Positions 1 through 9,221 of a stretch of DNA of 64,000 nt are shown here, in pieces (positions within the stretch are counted from its first letter, which is position 1; every line of letters begins with the position of its first letter). The stretch spans positions 62,001 to 126,000 of the forward strand of contig NZ_JAECMS010000003.1 of the NCBI RefSeq assembly GCF_016827595.1. The letters run 5' to 3'. The DNA is from Luteirhabdus pelagi (GTDB lineage: Bacteria; Bacteroidota; Bacteroidia; Flavobacteriales; Flavobacteriaceae). The notes under the pieces are model-generated. The model had not been told where the DNA came from. It worked only from the letters and a program-made list of their open reading frames with translations, and did not search any database. The position numbers and the translations under genes are program-made.

Positions 1-73
1 TGGCAATCGTCTTACCATCATCAACAGAATATTGTTCGTGCGTTGGTTCCATAGTCGAATGGATTAAATACAT
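1..73 (-). CDS. N-terminal fragment of an unidentified protein (runs off the window start)
   Basis: Only the first 24 codons are present, so the product cannot be named. There are two in-frame ATGs, at 73 and at 52; the upstream one gives an N-terminus beginning MYLIHSTMEPTHEQ and leaves only a 21-nt gap after the stop of the small membrane protein gene upstream, which suits an operon. The fragment is hydrophilic and shows no signal peptide. It is probably the last visible member of the run that starts with the BatA-type and dihydroorotase-like genes. I can see no motif that assigns a function. Confidence 0.5.
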   Translation of the reverse strand, partial: MYLIHSTMEPTHEQYSVDDGKTIA

Positions 74-94
74 TCTATTTCTAAAGATAGAAAA

Positions 95-403
95 CTAATC
101 TAAAAATGTAAACCACTGCTGAAACTTCTCACTGAAGAATGGAATGCCTTGTCTTTTTCCCAGAATAGCCATTAAGAAACAAAAGGCCCATAATCCAACA
201 GCAAGCCAATAGATGATGAAGCCGATATAATAGTCTTGAAGCGCCAATGAGACAATCAGCAAGAGTAACAATCCGAACATATTCTTGATATGCCAGGTTG
301 CAAAGGCATGCTTGTCTTCACGATTCACGAAAAAAGCAACTATCAATCCAATAAAGGTTAGATAGGCTATAATCGCTTTGGTCTTTGCCGATGGTTGCCA
401 CAT
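95..403 (-). CDS. small integral membrane protein, DUF4870-like
   Basis: This is a 102-residue protein with three to four hydrophobic segments (about residues 9-26, 40-57, 58-72 and 74-83) separated by short polar loops, including a conserved-looking AFATWHIKNMFGL stretch. That pattern resembles the small membrane proteins grouped as DUF4870, whose function is not established. Its ATG overlaps the stop codon of the dihydroorotase-like gene by one base (TAATG), so the two are probably translationally coupled. The location is the inner membrane by inference from the helices. Function unknown. Confidence 0.7.
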   Translation of the reverse strand: MWQPSAKTKAIIAYLTFIGLIVAFFVNREDKHAFATWHIKNMFGLLLLLIVSLALQDYYIGFIIYWLAVGLWAFCFLMAILGKRQGIPFFSEKFQQWFTFLD

Positions 404-1659
404 TAGTTGTTCAATTTCAGTTTTTTATTCGAATAGATTCCGTATGCACGTCCTTTCATTTTTTGATGTAAGAAGGAAGCGTTTTGGGAGGTCGAAATAA
501 TATCATCCTTGGTGAAGGTCCAAGCTTCTTTAGGCGTAAACAAACTGAGGGTCGCCGTATTGCCTTCCTCAACCGAATCGCTCTGCTGAAGAAAAACGTC
601 ACTGCCATTAGTAAGCATCTTCACAGTGGTTTCCAAATCAAATATCGTATTCAAGGCACCGAAACAGCTTTCCAATCCGATACTACCATAGGCAGCGTGG
701 TCGAACTCAGTTTTCTTTAGTTCAATATCGATGGGGTTGTGGTCGCTGGTAATCATATCGATGGTTCCATCTTTTACCGCTTTCCGAAGTGCTTTTACAT
801 CGCCCTCAGTCCGTAGTGGTGGTAGTAGCTTGTACCGTGTATCGAACTCTTCTAGCATGTCATCCGTTAGAAGCAAGTTTTCCACCGCAACACTACAACT
901 TACCTTCAACCCTTTTTTCTTAGCCTCCTTTATAAGCTTTACCGATTCTTTAGTTGAAATCGTCGGAATATGAAGGTGTCCGCCTGTATATTCCAATATA
1001 TAGAGGTCACGAGCAATCTGAAGTTCTTCTGAAAAAGAAGGTATTCCCTTTAATCCAAGCATGGTGCTGACTATTCCTTCGTTCATAATGCCATTTCGTG
1101 AAACAGAACGCTCCAGTGGAAACGATTGTACAATGCCATTAAACTTCTGGCTGTACAATAACGCCAATTTCAACACATTGGCATCGCTAATTGGTTTCTT
1201 ATAATCGTAGAAACTAACAGCGCCATGCGAATACATATCGTACAATTCGGCAAGATCGGTTCCTTCACTCTTCACCGTAAGCGCACCCATTGGGTGAAGC
1301 GATACAGCATGGTTTTCGGCTTGGGAACGTAGAAACTTCACATGCGACTTACTATCGGTAACAGGAAGCACATTGGCATTTAACGCTACATGGGAAAAAC
1401 CACTTAAGGCAGCGGTTTCCAATCCATTTGCAATCGTTTCCCGTTCTTCATAGCCTGGTTCCCCAAAACTCACGCTACTATCGAACCAGCCTTTGGAAAT
1501 ATGCAAATCGGGAAGTTTAATTTCCTTAGCATTTCCTACATCCTTAATCGACGCCTTTATCTCGGTAATGGCCCCGTTCTTAATACGAACATCGCGTTTC
1601 TTAGCATGATGCTTGCTACTTGGGTCGATGATGGTTGCGGCTCTTAAAAGTAGTTCCAT
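403..1659 (-). CDS. dihydroorotase-like amidohydrolase, probably non-catalytic
   Basis: The 418-residue protein has the overall plan of class I dihydroorotase, which closes carbamoyl-aspartate to dihydroorotate in pyrimidine synthesis. Family landmarks kept are EPGYEERETIANGL (residues 68-81) and the C-terminal SDHNP Asp (about 305) followed by GSIGLES. However, the metal-binding DxHxH segment before EPG reads DSSVS (residues 60-64), so both His are Ser, and the Arg of the usual LREPG substrate-binding motif is Gly. Loss of both is expected to abolish metal binding and catalysis. In some bacteria such inactive homologues act as structural partners of aspartate transcarbamoylase; whether that holds here is inference. 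It sits 12 nt downstream of the BatA-type gene on the same strand. Confidence 0.85.
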   Translation of the reverse strand: MELLLRAATIIDPSSKHHAKKRDVRIKNGAITEIKASIKDVGNAKEIKLPDLHISKGWFDSSVSFGEPGYEERETIANGLETAALSGFSHVALNANVLPVTDSKSHVKFLRSQAENHAVSLHPMGALTVKSEGTDLAELYDMYSHGAVSFYDYKKPISDANVLKLALLYSQKFNGIVQSFPLERSVSRNGIMNEGIVSTMLGLKGIPSFSEELQIARDLYILEYTGGHLHIPTISTKESVKLIKEAKKKGLKVSCSVAVENLLLTDDMLEEFDTRYKLLPPLRTEGDVKALRKAVKDGTIDMITSDHNPIDIELKKTEFDHAAYGSIGLESCFGALNTIFDLETTVKMLTNGSDVFLQQSDSVEEGNTATLSLFTPKEAWTFTKDDIISTSQNASFLHQKMKGRAYGIYSNKKLKLNN

Positions 1660-1671
1660 AGGAGGGAAGTG

Positions 1672-3630
1672 TTAAACGGATTCAGGTTTTACGTTCCGAA
1701 TCTTTCGATCCTTATAATATTTTAATACCAACATTTCAGCCAACAAAAAGACACTCGCAAAAATAACAAACCATTTCCAAAACTGTTGCACATCGTTTTC
1801 TTGCGCAATAGCGGAAAACAGTTCGTCGATACTTGAAAAATTCATTGCTCCATTCCAATCGTCTACATTGGCATACTGAAGTTTTCCTTCGGAACGGCTG
1901 TAGTTATAACTCAAATATTGAATAGTTTCATCTTTATTCAACACCCTGTAGGTTCCAGCATCGGAAGGCTGATCGGTCGTTGTAACCACCACTTTGTTCG
2001 CTTTGCTCTGTTGAAGGGGAATAAATATTCCTTCAACTCCTTGAACTTTAACGATTTCATCCTGTTGAAGCGAAACGGGAATGTCGAATGTATTCTGAAT
2101 ACCGATTTCAGCATACATCGTCGGCAACGACAAGCTTTGCTGCGCCATATTGAAAAAGGTAGGTACAATTAAAGGCGAACTTTTGAAGTTGGAGTTCTCT
2201 TGGTTGAAAGCAGCTGAAAACAAGTAGGAAGTGCCCGATTGGACCAAAAATGGGCTTCCATCAGAAAATGTCAAAGCGGTTGAAGCTCCCGCGGATGCAA
2301 GGGGGTAATGTGACTGAACCGTTGGATATTGAAAATTGACAACCTCCTTTTCAAATACATTTTCATATAACGGATGCGAAAATTGGATATTAGTCACATT
2401 TTTCTCTTCAGTGGCGATTTCACTTAAAATAGGAAGGCGTAATTGCTGCAATAATGAGTTATAACTAATCCTATCGCTTTCATTCCCAGGAATAATTGCT
2501 ACACTTCCACCATTTTCAACAAAGGAAACGAGGGCCGGCTGTAGCGCATTCGGAATAGTCTTTAACCCATTAAGAATGATTAAATTCTGGTTGGGTATTT
2601 CATTATAGTTCAAGAAAGAAGCTTCTTGCTGTGTATACTCGCATTCGGGCACTTCAAATAAGCGCTGTAAAAAACTGGCATCGCCCTCATTGATGCTCAT
2701 CACCTTTATTTTTTCTGGTTTATTGATGTTCAGGTAGAGCGTATTGTCAAAGGGCATATTTGGTTCCGAAACTTGGATAGCGCCTTGAAATCCGTTCGAA
2801 ATTGGAAGGGTGAAAGATACTTCGGCAGTTCTCGCAGTCGATAAATCGACAGCGCTTTTGGCAATAAGGGTTTCCCCTTGAAACAAGGACACAGGAATGT
2901 CGTCGGTATTGCTTTCCTGACCGGAAACAACAACCTTTATTTCAGCTTCATCCACTGTTCTGGTTTCGATATAAGCGGTATCGAGAGCAATGTTCGATCT
3001 ATTCTCAGGTTGAAGGGAAATGACATCCAGTTGTATATCGGAAGGAACTTCTGGAAGTGTCTCACGAGCCTGTAAATCGGATATGATTATCAATCGCTTT
3101 ACCCCACTATTCCCTGAAAAAAGTTGCTGTGCCTTTACCAATACTTCGGGGAGCGATAATTGTGTTGACGTATAATCGACAGCCCGTAATTTCTCACGAA
3201 AATCGGTAGGGCTTTCTTCCTTATAGGTTTCGGTATTAGTGAACCAACTAAATTTATTGGCATTGATGTCGCGGTCCATCAACTGATTGATACTTCTTTG
3301 TAATAAAGCTCCACTGCTTCCTTTCGCTTGCATGCTGAAGGAATTATCTAAATAGAGTACGGTTTCCTTTTCGGTGTCCAACGCAATGTCTGAAGCTTGG
3401 TACGGTTGTGCAAAAGCAATGATGATACAAGCCAAGGCCGCGAGTCGAAGGAAAAGGGTCAGCCACTTTTTTAGTTTTGAACTTTTTCGTGTCTGCAGCG
3501 AAATACGCTTCAGGAAGGCTACATTAGTAAATTCCGTTTTCTGAAATCGACGTAGTTGAAATAAATGAATAAGAATCGGTATCAGCAGTGCGAATAGGGC
3601 GTAGAGAAGTTCGGGGTGTTTAAACTGCAT
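1672..3630 (-). CDS. BatA-type membrane protein with VWA-like region
   Basis: About 652 residues. The N-terminus (MQFKHPELLYALFALLIPIL, then LIHLFQLRRF) and a second helix (about residues 56-76) form the BatA N-terminal membrane domain described for aerotolerance-type proteins. A VWA-like region begins at about residue 85 with VLYLDNSFSM, a partial MIDAS motif of the DxSxS type. A last transmembrane helix lies near the C-terminus (KWFVIFASVFLLAEMLVLKYY). Most of the chain should be periplasmic between the helices. I chose the ATG at 3630 because the longer reading needs a TTG three codons upstream and the family starts with this hydrophobic segment. It precedes the dihydroorotase-like gene by 12 nt. 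The role is unproven; a second large VWA-like protein lies at 54004-56037. Confidence 0.8.
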   Translation of the reverse strand: MQFKHPELLYALFALLIPILIHLFQLRRFQKTEFTNVAFLKRISLQTRKSSKLKKWLTLFLRLAALACIIIAFAQPYQASDIALDTEKETVLYLDNSFSMQAKGSSGALLQRSINQLMDRDINANKFSWFTNTETYKEESPTDFREKLRAVDYTSTQLSLPEVLVKAQQLFSGNSGVKRLIIISDLQARETLPEVPSDIQLDVISLQPENRSNIALDTAYIETRTVDEAEIKVVVSGQESNTDDIPVSLFQGETLIAKSAVDLSTARTAEVSFTLPISNGFQGAIQVSEPNMPFDNTLYLNINKPEKIKVMSINEGDASFLQRLFEVPECEYTQQEASFLNYNEIPNQNLIILNGLKTIPNALQPALVSFVENGGSVAIIPGNESDRISYNSLLQQLRLPILSEIATEEKNVTNIQFSHPLYENVFEKEVVNFQYPTVQSHYPLASAGASTALTFSDGSPFLVQSGTSYLFSAAFNQENSNFKSSPLIVPTFFNMAQQSLSLPTMYAEIGIQNTFDIPVSLQQDEIVKVQGVEGIFIPLQQSKANKVVVTTTDQPSDAGTYRVLNKDETIQYLSYNYSRSEGKLQYANVDDWNGAMNFSSIDELFSAIAQENDVQQFWKWFVIFASVFLLAEMLVLKYYKDRKIRNVKPESV

Positions 3631-3709
3631 TCCGTTCAATAATTGTTCAAAGATATGAAATGAACTTCAATATAAACGAGGAAGGGAAGGTATTCTTATA
3701 TTGAATTGG

Positions 3710-4915
3710 TCAGGACTGCTGTAAAATAGTGAAGGTAAAGGTAGTGCCTTGCCCAACGGTCGAATCTACTTCAATGGTGCCTCCTAAGTTATTGATGATG
3801 CGCTTTACAGTAGATAATCCGATTCCATTTCCTTTTTTACCATGCCTGTCAAGATTTCCAACGGTTGAAAATAGATTGAAAATATCGTTTATTTTGTCTT
3901 CGGGAATGCCCATTCCGTTATCCTGAATGGTAAATTCATAGAGATTATCTTTTCGTTTACAGTCGATTACGATTTCAATCTTATCCTTATCATTATATTT
4001 CAAGCTATTGCCGATTAGATTCAGGAAAATCTGCTCTAACGCCACGCGGTTGCAAACGATTTCAATGTTTTCTTCAGGAAAATGGATTTCACAATCTAAA
4101 TTGATGTTCAACAACTCGACAATTTCCTCTAAAAGCTGCTGAATATCGAACTTCTCATATTGTTTGGAAGCTGTTCTTTCGCTTTCGTAATGCTGCAACA
4201 AGCCTTCAATATATTCACTTAAGGTGAAGGAAGAATCTTTTAAATAGGAAATATATTCCGCTGCCTGTTCATCCAATTCTGAACTGTACTTCTTCTTTAA
4301 AATATCAGCCGTCACGATCATATTTGCCAACGGCATTTTCATATCATGCGAAACAACTCCAGCAAAGTTCTTTAACTCATTATTGCGAAACTTCAACTCT
4401 TCCTGCAGTTCCTTCAAATCGATATTCTGCTTTCGCAGCTCGAACAAATTCATGGTTTGTCGGGCCAATGCCAATAGCGATTCCTTCTGCTTTTCCGTCA
4501 ATTTACGTGGTACGGTATCGAAAACACATAATGTTCCCAACGGATAGCCGTCAGCATTGATCAGTGGCACACCGGCATAAAAAATAGCGTTGTGTTCAGC
4601 TACCAGCGGATTATCATGAAAGCGATCGTCCTTTCGAGCATCTTCAACAATAAAAATATCGTCCGTACTCAAAATGGCGTGACCACAAAAGGAAATATCG
4701 CGTGGCGACTCGTTAAACGGAACCCCGTAATGCGATTTCAGGAAGTTTCGGTCGCTATCCAAAAGAGTGACCAAAGATATAGGCGTATCGCAAATACTTG
4801 CCGTCAGGTTCGTAATAGTATCGAAATCCTGTTCCGGCAACGTATCCAAAAGATTATATTGGCGTACGGCTTCAAGTCGTTCCTGCTCATTAGCAGGGAT
4901 ACCTGGTGCTTTCAA
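3710..4915 (-). CDS. GAF domain sensor histidine kinase
   Basis: The 401-residue cytoplasmic kinase has no signal peptide or membrane helix. A GAF domain spans about residues 25-160 (LVTLLDSDRNFLKSHYG, then GVPLINADGYPLGTLCV). A short coiled linker leads to a HisKA domain with the phospho-acceptor in VVSHDMKMPL (His190). The C-terminal ATPase has an N-box (about FLNLIGNSLKYND), a G1 box DNGMGIPED and a G2 box GKKGNGIGLSTV. It would autophosphorylate on His190 in response to a ligand or redox signal sensed by GAF; the signal is unknown. No response regulator is adjacent, so it is an orphan kinase here. Confidence 0.9.
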   Translation of the reverse strand: MKAPGIPANEQERLEAVRQYNLLDTLPEQDFDTITNLTASICDTPISLVTLLDSDRNFLKSHYGVPFNESPRDISFCGHAILSTDDIFIVEDARKDDRFHDNPLVAEHNAIFYAGVPLINADGYPLGTLCVFDTVPRKLTEKQKESLLALARQTMNLFELRKQNIDLKELQEELKFRNNELKNFAGVVSHDMKMPLANMIVTADILKKKYSSELDEQAAEYISYLKDSSFTLSEYIEGLLQHYESERTASKQYEKFDIQQLLEEIVELLNINLDCEIHFPEENIEIVCNRVALEQIFLNLIGNSLKYNDKDKIEIVIDCKRKDNLYEFTIQDNGMGIPEDKINDIFNLFSTVGNLDRHGKKGNGIGLSTVKRIINNLGGTIEVDSTVGQGTTFTFTILQQS

Positions 4916-5025
4916 TAAAAAATTCTCCTATGGCGGTAAACGCCGTTTAGTTGATTAATAATTTTTAAAGATAATAAATGAAAACTGCACTACAACAGCT
5001 TATTGGGTAAATCGGAGCTTTTCCT

Positions 5026-5793
5026 TTAGAAATTTTCAAAAACGCCTAATCCGAATAACGCAAAGTCATATTTTACAGGGTCTAACGGATCTAATTTCCG
5101 TAAGGAGCGATCTAGTTCCTGAAGGGCTTTGGCATCGTTTTGCTTTTTTTTCAATAGCTTAAGCTTTCTGGCGACATTCCCGCTGTGAACGTCCAACGGA
5201 CAAGAAAGCTGGGAAGGGGAGAGCTGTTTCCAAATACCGAAATCGACACCCTTGTTATCGTTTCTTACCATCCACCGTAAAAACATATTAATGCGTTTCG
5301 CTGCCGAGCCCTTAAGCGGATCGCTTACATGTTTTTCAGTACGTTTTTCGTGTGGCAATTCGAAAAATACCTTTTTAAAGGAATGGATAGCCGTTTGAAG
5401 TGTACTATCAGTTGCATCAGAAGCAAAAACAGCTTCCATTCCACCATGTTTTAGATAGATATTTTTCAGTGCTTTAATGAAGTACTTAGCATCCGTTTCA
5501 TTAAAAGTTCGATGTACGAAGCCATTCATGGCACGTTCCAATTCTTCTTCGGAATGCGATAAAATGAAGTCATACGGACTATTACCCATCCGCTCCATCA
5601 GTGAGGTCGCATTATTGATAATGCTCTTACGATTGCCCCAAGCGATAGTTGCCGTTAGAAAGCCAGCAATTTCGATATCCTCTTTATGGGTGAAGCGGTG
5701 CGGAATCCGTATGGGATCGGTTTCTAGAAATTTTGGTCGATTATAGTAGGCGGCCTTTTCATCCAAAAATTCCTTCAATTCCGTTTTGGTCAT
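5026..5793 (-). CDS. TIGR02757 family protein (DUF2400)
   Basis: The 255-residue protein begins MTKTELKEFLDEKAAYYNRP and contains RIPHRFTHKEDIEIAGFLTATIAWGNRKSI and LDVHSGNVARKL, hallmarks I associate with the TIGR02757/DUF2400 family, conserved across Bacteroidota and some other bacteria. No catalytic activity is established for it. It is soluble, with no signal peptide. It lies alone between the kinase and the LolD-like gene; a 150-nt gap upstream holds a palindromic repeat. Function unknown. Confidence 0.85.
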   Translation of the reverse strand: MTKTELKEFLDEKAAYYNRPKFLETDPIRIPHRFTHKEDIEIAGFLTATIAWGNRKSIINNATSLMERMGNSPYDFILSHSEEELERAMNGFVHRTFNETDAKYFIKALKNIYLKHGGMEAVFASDATDSTLQTAIHSFKKVFFELPHEKRTEKHVSDPLKGSAAKRINMFLRWMVRNDNKGVDFGIWKQLSPSQLSCPLDVHSGNVARKLKLLKKKQNDAKALQELDRSLRKLDPLDPVKYDFALFGLGVFENF

Positions 5794-5854
5794 GCTTCTT
5801 ATTTTTAGTGTGGGGGCGCAACTTAATTTTGTTAAAATTCTTTCCGATTAATTA

Positions 5855-5928
5855 CACCCCTCTAAATTTCCTCCCGCTTACCGAGCGGGACAGGCTCTCA
5901 AGGGGAGACTTTCTAGATTTTAAAATCA
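5855..5928. repeat. candidate dispersed palindromic intergenic repeat
   Basis: A run with imperfect inverted symmetry fills the gap between two genes. The outer parts TCTAAATTTCCTCCC and GGGGAGACTTTCTAGA are roughly reverse-complementary. Inside lies a hairpin CCCGCT (5873-5878) / AGCGGG (5884-5889), and at the edge a perfect GATTTTAAAATC palindrome (5917-5928). The composition, C-rich on one side and G-rich on the other, differs from surrounding DNA. I recognise this style of element from flavobacterial intergenic regions, but copy number cannot be seen here. Confidence 0.4.
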
Positions 5929-5944
5929 AGATTTATCAATAATA

Positions 5945-6625
5945 TTAAACCAGTTCCTTTTGTCCAATGATGATACCGTCTTGCATTTCGAGTTTACGAT
6001 CGGCCATATCGGCTAGTTCCTCATTGTGCGTTACGATAACGAAGGTCTGACCAAATTCATCTCGCAACTTGAAGAATAGATTGTGAAGATTTTCTGCGCT
6101 TTCGGTATCGAGGTTTCCGCTAGGCTCGTCCGCCAAAATAATGGATGGGTTGTTAATCAATGCCCTTGCAACGGCAACACGCTGTTGTTCGCCGCCAGAA
6201 AGCTCATTCGGCTTATGCGATCCCCGATGGGAGAGTCCTAAGAAGGATAACAGTTCCTTTGCGCGTTTTTCGGCTTTTTGTTTGGGCGTTTTTTTGATAA
6301 AGGCTGGAATACAGATATTCTCTATGGCAGTAAATTCAGGTAATAGTTGGTGAAATTGAAAGATAAAGCCAAGATTCTCGTTTCTGAACTTCGCCAATTC
6401 CTTTCCCTTCAATTCTGAAATGTTTGTATTGTTTATATGAAGACTTCCCGAACTTTTTTCAAAAGAATCCAAGGTGCCCAGAATTTGAAGCAGGGTTGTT
6501 TTTCCCGCCCCAGAAGCGCCCACGATAGAAACGATTTCCTTCTGTTGAACATCGAGGTGAACTCCTTTCAACACGTGAAGGTCGTCGTAGTATTTGTGGA
6601 TATTATTGGCGCGAATCATTCCCAT
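5945..6625 (-). CDS. lolD: ABC transporter ATP-binding protein, LolD/MacB type
   Basis: The 226-residue ATPase has Walker A GASGAGKT (about residues 36-43), a Q-loop near [12 protein letters not shown], the signature LSGGEQQR, Walker [13 protein letters not shown] and the switch His in VIVTHNEE. The sequence [11 protein letters not shown] is typical of the LolD/MacB/FtsE branch, which powers release of lipoproteins from the inner membrane by LolC/E or drives related MacB-like permeases. No permease is next to it, which is common in Bacteroidota, so its partner must be elsewhere. Two in-frame ATGs (6625 and 6619) could serve. A TAGTTTTG -7 box lies at 6642-6649 on this strand. Confidence 0.85.
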   Translation of the reverse strand: MGMIRANNIHKYYDDLHVLKGVHLDVQQKEIVSIVGASGAGKTTLLQILGTLDSFEKSSGSLHINNTNISELKGKELAKFRNENLGFIFQFHQLLPEFTAIENICIPAFIKKTPKQKAEKRAKELLSFLGLSHRGSHKPNELSGGEQQRVAVARALINNPSIILADEPSGNLDTESAENLHNLFFKLRDEFGQTFVIVTHNEELADMADRKLEMQDGIIIGQKELV

Positions 6626-6641
6626 TCTTTTTTACATCACG

Positions 6642-6649
6642 CAAAACTA
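6642..6649 (-). promoter_or_regulatory. candidate -7 box (TAGTTTTG) of the lolD gene
   Basis: This matches the Bacteroidota -7 consensus TAnnTTTG, 16 nt before the first ATG. No TTG is seen at the expected distance upstream. Confidence 0.45.
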
Positions 6650-6660
6650 CTCAATTAAAC

Positions 6661-9087
6661 TTAACTTGTTGTCTGAAATATCGAGCGAACGGTACTTACA
6701 TCCAAGAAATAGGTAATCCGTAGCGATAGTGTGTTTTGCATCGGTTGTTTAAACAATTGCTCCAAGCTTTCACTGTAGGCCAATTCGGAAGCATTATCTT
6801 GGTTGAAAAGCTGATTTCGGTACAGCAAGGTTGCTTCACTACCTGGCGCGAATCGCCAACGGAAGCTTATATCCAAGTTCCAAATGTTGAAGTTTCGATT
6901 GGGATCATTCTCTGAAGTATCGTACGCAAACAGATCGCGTGTTCCGTCCTCCTTCAGAATGAAGAACGTTTCTTCTCGATAATCGGCTGCACTCCAAAAA
7001 TTCCGGAAACGTAAATCCAATGCCTTAAACGCATCGAAGTTGTAGCTTGCCGTTACGCTGTTTTCAATTTCTGAAACGTTTCGCTGTCCCAAAAATACGT
7101 TTTCACCATCATCGTCTATATACCCAAAGTTTTTGTTTCGAAATGAAAAATCGCTCCGCCATATCACCAAAAGATTATTGGAAAATCGAAAACGCGGGGA
7201 GATATCGAAAAACACATCCCGCTGCGGATCTTCAAAATAGGAACGATATCCAATACCGGCGTCATAAGCAAACTTTCGCCTATAATCGGATGAAACCCAC
7301 ACACGACCGCCAAGATTTTGGTTGAAGGTTACGAAACGACCTGGAATCCGAGGTTCAAAATAATCATCATTATCGCTGACGTAATTCATATTTCCTCCGA
7401 ATGCGAATCGAGAAGGTTTCACAAAGAAAACGCTAGTTTCCAAAATATTTGCTGTCTTCACATTAGGCTTATAGAGGCGTTGATGCCGTCCGGTTAGCGT
7501 AAAGCGCATTTTATTAAAACGTTTGGTCGGCTCAAAAGTTTCGTAGGAAATACCTGCTACAAAATCGTTGAAATTGTTACGAAAGACCAATCCAAGGTCA
7601 TTTATGTCGAACGTGGTATTGGCAAAGTCGTGACCGATGCGCCAACGGAAATTTCCCTTGATGCGTGAAAGGTCGAATTCTGACCGAAAGCCCAAATAAC
7701 TATTTTCAGCTTTCGGATTTACATAGCTCATCAATGCGCGTCCGGATACATTATATCGGTTTTCGGTGTCGGTAACATTGAAAACGAAAGCCGAGGCATT
7801 TGCATCGCGAAAACCGCCATCCCTGATAACATTTGTATTCACTAGTGAAATAGATGAATTCTTGTTGAACTGCTGGTCCATTACCACAATATTATAATTC
7901 GCCACAGGTTCCGCCAACACCTTGCGTCTTTCCCCGGTAAGGGTATCGCGAATGGTAACGTAGGTTTGTTCGGTGATGGCATTTAAGAAGCCGAGGCCAA
8001 GTTCATTTTTGGTTCTACCGGAAATCTTCAACGCATTCAACAAATTCACCTTTTCGGGTGTGTTTGAAATGATTTCATTGTCGCGCAATTTATCGGAAGG
8101 AGTGTAGGAAGGTCCGTTACCGATACGCCTAGAGAAAAACAATCCGCCACGATCAAAAAGTTCGGTACCTTCAATAAAGAACTGTCGGTTTTCACCAAAT
8201 GTCTGTTCAAAAGGCCCTAAATTCAATCGAACGTTATCGAAAGCTGCCTGGCCAAAATCGGGCACTAAGGTTGCGTCCAGCGTAAAACTATCGCTCAATC
8301 CATATTTCAGGTCCATTCCGGCGCTAATCTCGGCATCCGTTTCACCATCGAAATTCGATACAGTTGCTTGTCCGAAGGGAAAGAAGCTTAAACGAATAGG
8401 AGGATTAATTCCTTTCACTCCCAACACTTCACCATTGTATTGTGTTTCACGAGCCTGGGAACGATCGATAAAGCTCCAGGTGTGCGTTTCATTTTCATTA
8501 ATTAACCGACGATAAAAGTTTACACTCCAATCCTGTACTTCCGTTTCGGGAAAGCGTAAGGCATTATACGGTATCTTATATTCGGCATACCAACCTTTGT
8601 CATCGAAAGATATCCGCGCATCGAAAACTACATCGTAACTAAAATCCTGTCGACCCAAACTCACTTTCGAATCGCCTATGGCTCCAGCGCTAGTTACAAA
8701 AAATCGCGTTTCATTAATGCCATCGTTATAAGTATTCAATGCAACGGCAAAATGATCGGCCTGAACAAAAACATCATCTCGCTGTGAAAACTGACGCTTA
8801 ATTTCCGAAGGGTAGGGGTGTGCCATATATGCTGCCACATACACTGCATTATCATCGTAGGCCAACTTTACCTTTGTGGTGTACGCTTCGGAAATGGTTC
8901 CTTCGTTCCCTGGCTCGTACATAAAAAATCCTTCACTACCTTGCATGCCTACCCACACTTCATCGTTTAAAAGTCCGTCGATGACTGGGGGATTCTCCGT
9001 TCGGATGGCGGTTAGGGATCTTTCAGATTGACCAAAGGAAATAATTCCTACCAAAAAAAAGAGATAGAGGCTGTTCTTAAAAAACAT
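6661..9087 (-). CDS. DUF5916 domain outer-membrane protein with CBM9-like N-terminus
   Basis: The 808-residue exported protein starts with a signal peptide (about residues 1-20, ending SFGQS). Residues about 25-220 resemble a family 9 carbohydrate-binding-like beta-sandwich (IDGLLNDEVW, then DNAVYVAAYM and WYAEYKIPYNALRF). The remainder is rich in alternating aromatic strands (for example FRWRIGHDF and DISFRWRFAPGSEATLLYRNQ), consistent with a C-terminal beta-barrel of the DUF5916 type. These proteins are widespread in Bacteroidota; substrate and role are unproven. It ends 36 nt upstream of lolD, and its own -7 box candidate is at 9122-9129. Confidence 0.85.
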   Translation of the reverse strand: MFFKNSLYLFFLVGIISFGQSERSLTAIRTENPPVIDGLLNDEVWVGMQGSEGFFMYEPGNEGTISEAYTTKVKLAYDDNAVYVAAYMAHPYPSEIKRQFSQRDDVFVQADHFAVALNTYNDGINETRFFVTSAGAIGDSKVSLGRQDFSYDVVFDARISFDDKGWYAEYKIPYNALRFPETEVQDWSVNFYRRLINENETHTWSFIDRSQARETQYNGEVLGVKGINPPIRLSFFPFGQATVSNFDGETDAEISAGMDLKYGLSDSFTLDATLVPDFGQAAFDNVRLNLGPFEQTFGENRQFFIEGTELFDRGGLFFSRRIGNGPSYTPSDKLRDNEIISNTPEKVNLLNALKISGRTKNELGLGFLNAITEQTYVTIRDTLTGERRKVLAEPVANYNIVVMDQQFNKNSSISLVNTNVIRDGGFRDANASAFVFNVTDTENRYNVSGRALMSYVNPKAENSYLGFRSEFDLSRIKGNFRWRIGHDFANTTFDINDLGLVFRNNFNDFVAGISYETFEPTKRFNKMRFTLTGRHQRLYKPNVKTANILETSVFFVKPSRFAFGGNMNYVSDNDDYFEPRIPGRFVTFNQNLGGRVWVSSDYRRKFAYDAGIGYRSYFEDPQRDVFFDISPRFRFSNNLLVIWRSDFSFRNKNFGYIDDDGENVFLGQRNVSEIENSVTASYNFDAFKALDLRFRNFWSAADYREETFFILKEDGTRDLFAYDTSENDPNRNFNIWNLDISFRWRFAPGSEATLLYRNQLFNQDNASELAYSESLEQLFKQPMQNTLSLRITYFLDVSTVRSIFQTTS

Positions 9088-9121
9088 TTGGTGTTCGTTG
9101 GAAGTTGAAAAATTGACGCGA

Positions 9122-9129
9122 CAAAACTA
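9122..9129 (-). promoter_or_regulatory. candidate -7 box (TAGTTTTG) of the DUF5916 gene
   Basis: An exact TAnnTTTG match on the minus strand, 34 nt before the ATG at 9087. The -33 element is not clear. Confidence 0.45.
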
Positions 9130-9205
9130 CTAGTATCACTGCTTGTATTTACTAATTTAATGTTAAAATGAAAGGAGCAAAAAACTACTTCGGCTGCTAA
9201 ACCCG

Positions 9206-9213
9206 TAACTTTG
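9206..9213 (+). promoter_or_regulatory. candidate -7 box (TAACTTTG) of msrA
   Basis: An exact TAnnTTTG match ends only 8 nt before the msrA ATG, predicting a 5' leader of just a few bases. Confidence 0.45.
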
Positions 9214-9221
9214 TTTAAGAT

